Positions 58,018 to 64,000 of a stretch of 64,000 nt of DNA are shown here, in pieces. The notes under the pieces were generated by a model. That model searched no databases. It was not told the origin of the DNA and saw nothing but the letters and a program-made list of their open reading frames with translations. Within the stretch, counting starts at the first letter, position 1, and each line of letters opens with the position of its first letter. A program made the position numbers and the translations under genes. This DNA comes from Lysinibacillus halotolerans (GTDB lineage: Bacteria > Bacillota > Bacilli > Bacillales_A > Planococcaceae), in the NCBI RefSeq assembly GCF_003711845.1, contig NZ_RHLQ01000004.1, forward strand, positions 1 to 64,000, written 5' to 3'.

Positions 58018-58995
58018 TTAGAAAGTTAGTATGATAGTCGTTCCTACCCCTACTTCAGATTCAATCAATAATTCGTGCCCTAATTTCTCACATATTTCCT
58101 TCGCTAAATATAATCCCATCCCCGTAGATTCGCCGGTTTTACGCCCGTTTTCCCCTGTGAAAAAGGCTTTCGTCACTCGGGTCAAATCTGACTTTGGAAT
58201 ACCTATTCCTTCATCTTTTACGGTTAACGTCACTTTCGATTCATTCTTTGTTGCGGACACGATGATGCGTTTATTTTGTTCAAATGTATACTTCACGGCA
58301 TTTGTAATAAATTGACCTAAAATAAATTTTAACCATTTCGAATCACTGGCAACCGTTAAATCTTCATCAATATGGGTTTCTGGAAAGACTCGATTTGTTA
58401 TAAATAAACGTTTGTTGTCGTTTATAGTTGCATTGACGATTTGTTTTAAGTTTACTTGTTCGACTTGCATATCATCTTCGAACTTATCGAGTCTTGCATT
58501 CATTAACACCATTTCCAGTCCACGTCTTAACCGTTCTACTTCCTCCTGGACACTGTTTTTATCAAGAGGGCCATCTTCTTGCAACAACAACTCCAATACG
58601 GCAATAGGTGTTTTCATTTGATGAATCCATTGGTTTAAAAACTTTTCATGTCTTGTTTGAGTGGCATACAAAGCTTGTACTTCATGTTGATACACTCGAT
58701 ATAGTTCTTGTAAAAATTGTTCCGTTTGAAAATGTTCCGGGGATTTAGCGTTTTTCTGTAGGGCGTCTTCCATCGTGAAAGGTAATTGGGTAATCTTATT
58801 CAAATATCGATGACGGAAAAAATAGCGAACTCCTAAATAGGAAACCGTTAATATTAAACTAATAATAATTGTATAGATAGCGGTATTAATATTTCGAAAT
58901 CCATCCAACCAATAAACGGATAATATAAAAAGAACGATAAATAGCTCAAAAACTACTAATGACCAATTATCCTTTATAAATAACTTTAACCCCAT
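58018..58995 (-). CDS. BceS-type intramembrane-sensing histidine kinase
   Basis: 325 residues. Two membrane helices (about 12-30 and 38-60) with only a handful of residues between them, so there is no extracellular sensor domain. Phosphorylated His125 lies in WIHQMKTPIAVLELLL. The ATPase domain has N-box FITNAVKYT, DEGIGIP, and GESTGMGLYLAKEIC. Such kinases take their signal from the BceB-like transporter. The ATG overlaps the regulator stop in TAATG, behind GGAGG. Confidence 0.93.
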   Translation of the reverse strand: MGLKLFIKDNWSLVVFELFIVLFILSVYWLDGFRNINTAIYTIIISLILTVSYLGVRYFFRHRYLNKITQLPFTMEDALQKNAKSPEHFQTEQFLQELYRVYQHEVQALYATQTRHEKFLNQWIHQMKTPIAVLELLLQEDGPLDKNSVQEEVERLRRGLEMVLMNARLDKFEDDMQVEQVNLKQIVNATINDNKRLFITNRVFPETHIDEDLTVASDSKWLKFILGQFITNAVKYTFEQNKRIIVSATKNESKVTLTVKDEGIGIPKSDLTRVTKAFFTGENGRKTGESTGMGLYLAKEICEKLGHELLIESEVGVGTTIILTF

Positions 58996-59699
58996 TACAT
59001 TTCCTCCGCATTCAACACGAAACGATATCCTGCCCCACGAACCGTTTCAATGACCGAAAGAACGCCGTAATCAGCTAATTTTTTTCGAACACGGGTCATG
59101 TTAACGTTCAACGTATTTTCATCGACGAAAGTTTGGTCATCCCAAAGTTCTTCCAGCAATTTTTCCCTTGATACGACTTTTGGAGATTGACCCATAAGTA
59201 AATCTAAAATAATACATTCTTTCTTTTGCAACGGAATTTCAATTTCCCTTAAATGCAATTCCATTCTTTCTAAATAAAGGGTTAACTGTCCTAAAATGAT
59301 TGTTCGTTCTTCTTGTCTAGAAGAATATTCACCATATGTTCTTCTTAAATGACTTTTAATTTTCGCTAAAACAATTTCATAATTAAAAGGCTTTGTAATA
59401 AAATCATCCCCGCCATTTTCTAAGGCAAAAATTTGATCCATTTCCCCAGAACGAGCTGAGATGAAAATAATTGGACACTTTGTATATTGTCTTAACTGTC
59501 GGCACCAATAATAGCCATCATAAGATGGTAAATTAATATCTAACAAAATGATGTGGGGTGCAAATGCATTACATTCCTCCACGATTTCATCAAAATTTTG
59601 TACTATTTCTACTTCATATTGGTATTTTCTTAATGTATCTGCTAAAAGGGAGGCGATTTTATGATCGTCCTCCACAATGAATATTCTTGTGTTTACCAT
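58995..59699 (-). CDS. BceR-type response regulator (OmpR family)
   Basis: 234 residues from the ATG at 59699, 7 bases after GGAGG; an ATG two codons earlier is too close to that site. Receiver domain with acidic pair near 10-12 (FIVEDD), phosphoacceptor Asp54 (ILLDINLPSYDG) and Lys in ITKPFNYE. The C-terminal winged helix is of the OmpR type (VSREKLLEELWDDQTFVDENTLNVNMTRVRKKL). It activates the transporter genes after antibiotic sensing. It is the first gene of the four-gene module. Confidence 0.94.
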   Translation of the reverse strand: MVNTRIFIVEDDHKIASLLADTLRKYQYEVEIVQNFDEIVEECNAFAPHIILLDINLPSYDGYYWCRQLRQYTKCPIIFISARSGEMDQIFALENGGDDFITKPFNYEIVLAKIKSHLRRTYGEYSSRQEERTIILGQLTLYLERMELHLREIEIPLQKKECIILDLLMGQSPKVVSREKLLEELWDDQTFVDENTLNVNMTRVRKKLADYGVLSVIETVRGAGYRFVLNAEEM

Positions 59700-59810
59700 A
59701 CCCATTCCTCCGTTATATTTTGGAATGCTTAATTACTTTATTTTATCAAAAAGTCAAAGGGTCATAAACCTGGAGCTATTCTTTTTTCTAAACGTTTCGA
59801 TTACAAAATA

Positions 59811-59845
59811 AAAAAGATGCCCCTAAACATAGAAGGAGCACCTTT
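59811..59845 (-). terminator. terminator of lplJ
   Basis: Stem AAAGATGCCCCT with AGGAGCACCTTT (two wobble pairs), followed on the minus strand by TTTTTTATT. Confidence 0.75.
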
Positions 59846-59864
59846 TAGCCTTGAAAAACTAGTA

Positions 59865-60857
59865 TTAATAAATTAATTTTAAAAACTCTTCCCTTGTAAC
59901 ACCACCGAAATAATAGGGAATATCAATTGATTCTAAAGCATCATCAATGCTTGTCCGATTATACTTTGTCCCAATTAAACGTTGTTCAATTTCTGCAACA
60001 TCACCTACACCGAAGAAGTCTCCGAAAATTTTAGCTTCTTCAATAATTCCTTTGTTCACTTCTAAACGGATATCGATACTTCCTGAAGGGAAGCGATTCG
60101 TTTTTTGAATGTTAAAACGTGGTGATTTTCCATAATTCCATTCCCATGTTTGATAACGTTCTTTTGAAATTTGGTGGATTTTTTCCCAATCTTCATCGGT
60201 TAAATTGTAATATTGAATGTTTTCTTCTCCGCCGAATATCGATTTTAAAATTTCCATTCTAAACTGTTCTACTGTCATTGGTTCTTTTAAATAATCAGAA
60301 ATATTACCAACTCGAGAACGAACAGACTTAATACCTTTTGACTCAATTTTATCTTTTTTCACTTTTAACGCGGAAGCAACCGCATCCACATCTGTATTAA
60401 ACAATAATGTTCCGTGACTAAACATGCGACCTCTAGTTGAATATTGGGCGTTCCCCGATACTTTACGACCTTCTGCTAATATATCATTGCGACCAGATAA
60501 TTCAGCATTTACACCAAGTTTCGCAAGGGCATCTACTACAGGTTGTGTAAACTTTTTATAGTTGTGGAAGCTATTGCCATCGTCTTTTGTTAAAAAACTA
60601 AAGTTTAAATTGTTTAGATCATGATAAACTGCCCCACCACCAGATAAACGTCTTACTACAATAATTCCATTTTCTTCTACATAGTCTATATTGATTTCCT
60701 CAATGGTGTTTTGATTTTTCCCAATAATAATGGAGGGCTGATTGATATAGAACAGTAAATAATCGTCCTTTTCTATATCCATATTTCTTAAAATATATTC
60801 TTCAATGGCTAAGTTAATACGAGGGTCTGTAATCCCTTTATTATCGATAAAATACAT
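59865..60857 (-). CDS. lplJ: lipoate-protein ligase LplJ
   Basis: 330 residues, matching B. subtilis LplJ. Family marks: VRRLSGGGAVYHDLNNLNFSFL near 73-94, the lysine segment GRKVSGNAQYSTRGRMFSHGTLLFNTD near 130-156, and a C-terminal accessory domain. It attaches free lipoate to the E2 subunits or GcvH using ATP. GAGGAG precedes the ATG. A divergent yhfH gene begins 138 bases upstream. Confidence 0.95.
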   Translation of the reverse strand: MYFIDNKGITDPRINLAIEEYILRNMDIEKDDYLLFYINQPSIIIGKNQNTIEEINIDYVEENGIIVVRRLSGGGAVYHDLNNLNFSFLTKDDGNSFHNYKKFTQPVVDALAKLGVNAELSGRNDILAEGRKVSGNAQYSTRGRMFSHGTLLFNTDVDAVASALKVKKDKIESKGIKSVRSRVGNISDYLKEPMTVEQFRMEILKSIFGGEENIQYYNLTDEDWEKIHQISKERYQTWEWNYGKSPRFNIQKTNRFPSGSIDIRLEVNKGIIEEAKIFGDFFGVGDVAEIEQRLIGTKYNRTSIDDALESIDIPYYFGGVTREEFLKLIY

Positions 60858-60995
60858 AGCTTTTCACTCCTCTTCAAATACATTTACTATTTTACACGAA
60901 AATCGAAATAATGTGTTGACGAAATGAAACTGTTATAATACAATTAAAAATATCAAATCAGTAATATAACAGATGTCCAAAAGGAGGGGCGGCTC

Positions 60996-61121
60996 TTGTT
61001 AGAAAACGTTGTTGAATTCTTCAAAAATTTACCTGACAAAGTTTGTGTACAATGTGGGGACAAAATGGAAGAACAAAGTGAATGTTACGGCAACACTTGC
61101 GATAAATGTAATTCTCTCTAG
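60996..61121 (+). CDS. yhfH: YhfH-family small cysteine-rich protein
   Basis: 41 residues from TTG at 60996 behind AAAAGGAGGGG. MLENVVEFFKNLPDKVCVQC is followed by CGDKMEEQSECYGN and TCDKCNSL. Five cysteines in CxxC and C...C.xxC pattern suggest a small zinc ribbon. It resembles the 46-residue YhfH of B. subtilis, also encoded near lplJ. Function unknown. It is divergent from lplJ. Confidence 0.85.
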   Translation: MLENVVEFFKNLPDKVCVQCGDKMEEQSECYGNTCDKCNSL

Positions 61122-61199
61122 TCGTCAGTCGGTGTATTATTGATTCAGTATTAACCTTCATCTTATTAGATGAACCTATAAGTAAATAGCTTACACGAT

Positions 61200-61235
61200 A
61201 AAACCCTCAAAGCTCGCTCAAGCTTTGAGGGTTTT
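61200..61235. terminator. bidirectional terminator between yhfH and the YtkA-like gene
   Basis: Perfect 15-bp stem (61200-61214 with 61221-61235), 6-base loop, T runs on both strands. Confidence 0.92.
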
Positions 61236-61247
61236 CAATTTGATTGT

Positions 61248-61784
61248 TTAATGATGATTGCTTTCTTCATTTGATTCGCTATGCTCACCGTGATTACTAT
61301 GATCAGTTTCTGTAGATTCTCCTTGGTCACTTGGCATTGAATCATCACTATTATCTTCTTTTACTTTACTCATATCTGGATTACCGACAATGATTTGTTG
61401 TTTCGGCATAACGTGTAATCCCCTTGCCGTTGTATGGGCATACATATAATACACCCCATCATGATCAAAGGTAATTTCCGCTTTATAAACACCATCTGCT
61501 TCTAGCTTACCATCCATCATTTGCCCTTCATCTCGATATCCCGATTCCCAAACTTCAAATTCAACAGACTCTGCATCGTTGATATTCTCACCATTTTGAG
61601 AGACATGGGCAGCTAATTCAACCGGTTCATTTACTGCTACTTTTTCAGGCGTTAATATGTCTACAACTACTTCTAGTGACGCTGCATCTATTGGCCCTTC
61701 ATTCGTATCTACTTCTTTGTCATTGGACGAACATCCTACTAATAGCGCCGTAATTGCTACGAAACTTGCAAACCACTTTTTCAT
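61248..61784 (-). CDS. YtkA-like domain lipoprotein with histidine-rich tail
   Basis: 178 residues from the ATG at 61784 behind GGAGG. Lipoprotein signal with Cys18 (LLVGCSS), then an immunoglobulin-like YtkA/FixH-type domain (about 40-140; DILTPEKVAVNEPVELAAHV, GVYKAEITFDHDGVYYMYAHTTARGLHVMP). The last 40 residues are acidic and rich in histidine (DHSNHGEHSE, ESNHH), which may bind metal. The family is linked to copper or heme-copper oxidase handling in some bacteria; the role here is not known. It is a single gene next to hemY. Confidence 0.82.
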   Translation of the reverse strand: MKKWFASFVAITALLVGCSSNDKEVDTNEGPIDAASLEVVVDILTPEKVAVNEPVELAAHVSQNGENINDAESVEFEVWESGYRDEGQMMDGKLEADGVYKAEITFDHDGVYYMYAHTTARGLHVMPKQQIIVGNPDMSKVKEDNSDDSMPSDQGESTETDHSNHGEHSESNEESNHH

Positions 61785-61926
61785 TGTTTTTTCCTCCAAC
61801 TTTTAGATAGAAAAACTTCATCGGTTACAAAACTTTCATTTTCATTCGAAATAAGAGCTTATTCTTTTCTAAAAAATAAAAGCTGTCTATCCATTTAAGA
61901 TTCGACAGCTATGTTCAAGATTTAAT

Positions 61927-63324
61927 TTAAATAAGCTGCATTTCAAACATTTTATTTAACATTTCATCTGCAACGCTTTTTCCTTGGGAAACACAATCTG
62001 GAACACTAATACCTTCATAAGAACTTCCTACTAATTTAACATTAGGGAACTCTTCCTCCAATTGTTCTTTCATGGATTCCATACGTTTTTCATGCCCTAC
62101 TGTATATTGGGGCATCGATTGCTTCCAACGGGAAACAACTGTAAATATTGGTGCTTCCGTTAAACCAATGGCTCTCTCTAAATCATTTAGAACCGTTTTT
62201 TCAATATCACTATCTGATAGTTCCACAATGGCTTCATCACCAACACGCCCAATATATACTCGCAACAAATCATAGCCTTCTGGGGCAACATTTTCCCATT
62301 TATGATTGCACCAAGTACATGTCGTAATGGCAAAGTCACTATTTCTAGATACAAAAAAATTCATTGCATCTTGATATTTTTCAACTTCTCCTTGTTTAAA
62401 GGCCATAGTTACCGTTGCTATTGTGGCATATTGCATTATTGGTGTATGTTCCAACAAGCCATAACTTGTAAAAATATCTTTTGTCACATTAAATGGCGTC
62501 GTCATAATAACAGCATCACATTTAATCGGTGCCATATTATTAGAGAATAATTGAATCGTACCGTCATTTAATTTATCAATAGATTCCACTTTTACTCCCT
62601 TTAAAATGGAATTGGGCGATAGTTGGGATTCCAAAGTTTCAACAAGGGTTTCTAAACCATTTTCAAAAGTTTGGTAGGACTCAATATGCTCTTTTCTTAA
62701 TGCTTCTCCCGATTTTTTCAAACCAAGAATTAAACTTCGATGTTTCTTTTCAAGCTGATAAAATTGGGGAAACATCGACTTGATACTTAAATGGTCGATG
62801 TCCCCCGCAAAAGTTCCTGCAAGTAAAGGTTCTACTAAATTTTCAACAACTTCTTTACCAAAACGGCGTCTAAAGAAATCCCCAATCGGTTCATCCTCCA
62901 AATCCCTTGTTTTAGGTAACAATAAATCCCCTGCAGCACGAATTTTGCCAGTTAAAGAAAATAAACCAGACGTAATGAATGAAGAGACTTCAAGCGATCC
63001 AAACATAAAATTGTTTGGAATTGGATACAGATTGCTACCGACTGCTACATACGTAAGTCCATTGTTATTCTTCATCATCTTTTGTTCGATACCTAAATCT
63101 TTAGCTAGATCACGAACACTATTGTTATAGTCTAAAAAAGATTCAGGACCCCGTTCGATAATAAATCCATCCTTCCTTAAAGTTTGGATTTTACCCCCTA
63201 AACGTAAAGATGATTCGATTAACACGACCTCAATCGGCAAATTGTTCAATTGTGCTTTTCTTTGTAAATAGAACGCTGCCGTTAAACCGGTAATACCTCC
63301 GCCTATAACAGCAACTTTTCGCAT
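61927..63324 (-). CDS. hemY: coproporphyrinogen III oxidase / protoporphyrinogen oxidase HemY (CgoX)
   Basis: 465 residues from the ATG at 63324; two or more upstream in-frame starts exist with no better site. FAD motif VAVIGGGITGLTAAFYLQRK near 4-23, SLRLGGKIQTLRKDGFIIERGPESFL near 48-72, and a late GSSYEGISVPDCVSQGKSVADEML FAD-binding end. In Gram-positive bacteria this enzyme makes coproporphyrin III, which the ferrochelatase next door converts to coproheme. It lies 34 bases after hemH, the usual hemEHY order. Confidence 0.95.
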   Translation of the reverse strand: MRKVAVIGGGITGLTAAFYLQRKAQLNNLPIEVVLIESSLRLGGKIQTLRKDGFIIERGPESFLDYNNSVRDLAKDLGIEQKMMKNNNGLTYVAVGSNLYPIPNNFMFGSLEVSSFITSGLFSLTGKIRAAGDLLLPKTRDLEDEPIGDFFRRRFGKEVVENLVEPLLAGTFAGDIDHLSIKSMFPQFYQLEKKHRSLILGLKKSGEALRKEHIESYQTFENGLETLVETLESQLSPNSILKGVKVESIDKLNDGTIQLFSNNMAPIKCDAVIMTTPFNVTKDIFTSYGLLEHTPIMQYATIATVTMAFKQGEVEKYQDAMNFFVSRNSDFAITTCTWCNHKWENVAPEGYDLLRVYIGRVGDEAIVELSDSDIEKTVLNDLERAIGLTEAPIFTVVSRWKQSMPQYTVGHEKRMESMKEQLEEEFPNVKLVGSSYEGISVPDCVSQGKSVADEMLNKMFEMQLI

Positions 63325-63357
63325 CCTTAAAGTCACCCTCATCATCACTCTCTAAAA

Positions 63358-64000
63358 TTAATTAGCCAATTTATTATAAATAGCATCCACCATCGCATCT
63401 ATAAATAACGGATGCGTGTTTGGCATTGGTGGACGACGATAGTTCGCACCAAGCTCATCACAAACAACTTTACATTCATAATCGTTATCATAAAGAACTT
63501 CTAAATGTTCTGTCACAAATCCTACAGGAATGTACACGAATGAACGGAATCCTTTTTCTTCATAAAGTTCACGTGTTAAATCTTGAACATCTGGTCCAAG
63601 CCAAGGCTCTGGTGTTTGACCAGCAGATTGCCAGCCAACCTCCACATTTTTCACACCTGTAGCTTGTTGAATTAAACGAGCAGTTTCAATTAATTGGTCT
63701 TCATATGGATCGCCAGCTTCTTTAATTTTTTCTGGTAATGAGTGATTGGAAACGATTAGACAAGCTTTTTCACGTTCTTCTTCGTCCATTTCAGCAAATG
63801 CATGATTCACAGCTTCTTTCCAATATTCGATGAACTTCGGTTCGTTATACCAAGCTTCTACAGACGTTAATTTCATAGAGCTGCCTAATTTTTCAATCGC
63901 TTCTTTTGCTCTACCATTGTAGGATTTAATTGAAAACGTTGAGAAGTGTGGTGCTAAAACGATAGAAACGGCTTCTTCAATACCGTCTTTTACCATTGCT
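63358..64000 (-). CDS. hemH: ferrochelatase HemH (CpfC), N-terminal part beyond the window
   Basis: The last 213 or so residues of a protein usually near 310 long; the 5' end lies past position 64000. Visible marks are PHFSTFSIKSYNGRA, the region around VSNHSLPEKIKEAGDPYEDQL with the catalytic histidine near its start, VGWQSAGQTPEPWLGPDV, and YIPVGFVTEHLEVLYDND with the conserved glutamate. In this group it inserts iron into coproporphyrin III. A Met codon at 63994-63996 is internal and not the true start. Confidence 0.95.
   Translation of the reverse strand, partial: AMVKDGIEEAVSIVLAPHFSTFSIKSYNGRAKEAIEKLGSSMKLTSVEAWYNEPKFIEYWKEAVNHAFAEMDEEEREKACLIVSNHSLPEKIKEAGDPYEDQLIETARLIQQATGVKNVEVGWQSAGQTPEPWLGPDVQDLTRELYEEKGFRSFVYIPVGFVTEHLEVLYDNDYECKVVCDELGANYRRPPMPNTHPLFIDAMVDAIYNKLAN

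Overview
The window is a 64 kb piece of an AT-rich chromosome from a spore-forming member of the Bacillales. The evidence is gene content and order known from Bacillus subtilis: secG-yvaK-rnr-smpB-ssrA, cggR-gapA-pgk-tpiA-gpmI-eno, crh-whiA-yvcK-rapZ-yvcI, hprK-lgt-ppaX-yvoF next to the his operon, the yng leucine-degradation cluster, yhfH/lplJ/lcfB, hemH-hemY, Shine-Dalgarno sites near AGGAGG, and a CotF-type spore coat gene. Protein details point to the Lysinibacillus/Ureibacillus side of the order; that placement is an inference. Most of the window is ordinary core chromosome, mostly on the minus strand.

Layout. 1-0.9 kb: a Fic-domain gene with a small overlapping upstream gene, a probable toxin-antitoxin pair. 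0.97-5.8 kb: tmRNA, SmpB, RNase R, carboxylesterase and SecG. Just after smpB lie decayed tandem copies of its own 3' end. 6.2-8.1 kb: two transporters. 8.3-16.8 kb: a complete leucine/isovalerate degradation operon behind a TetR-family gene and two near-identical 14-bp palindromes. 17-24.5 kb: the lower glycolytic operon with its regulator CggR, whose reading frame lacks a standard start codon in the expected place. 24.5-28.4 kb: glutaredoxin-like protein, coat protein, amino-acid ABC transporter, tRNA-Arg(CCG). 28.7-36.1 kb: clpP, then crh, whiA, yvcK, rapZ, a Nudix gene, trxB and a TPR protein. 36.2-41.9 kb: a tightly packed histidine operon with no hisA. 42.2-46.6 kb: yvoF, ppaX, lgt, hprK, a cytochrome c lipoprotein and a YitT protein.

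47.1-50.2 kb is the main accessory region. It is a remnant of an SDP (sporulation-delaying protein) cannibalism locus: an SdpR-type repressor and two small SdpI-like membrane proteins, then the 3' part of a toxin gene (sdpC) joined head-to-head at about 48,920 to the 3' part of sdpB, followed by a DCC-family thiol-disulfide protein. Both toxin-side genes have lost their 5' ends, while the regulator and immunity-like genes are intact. This looks like loss of toxin production with retention of immunity.

50.8-64 kb: luxS, an S9 peptidase, lcfB, a Bce-type two-component system with its ABC transporter, lplJ, the 41-residue YhfH, a YtkA-like lipoprotein, hemY and the 3' part of hemH.

Several genes act together. 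HprK phosphorylates Crh on Ser46, linking two loci to carbon catabolite control. CggR, YvcK and RapZ also belong to central-carbon control. SmpB, RNase R and tmRNA form one trans-translation unit. Lgt lipidates the lipoproteins encoded here.
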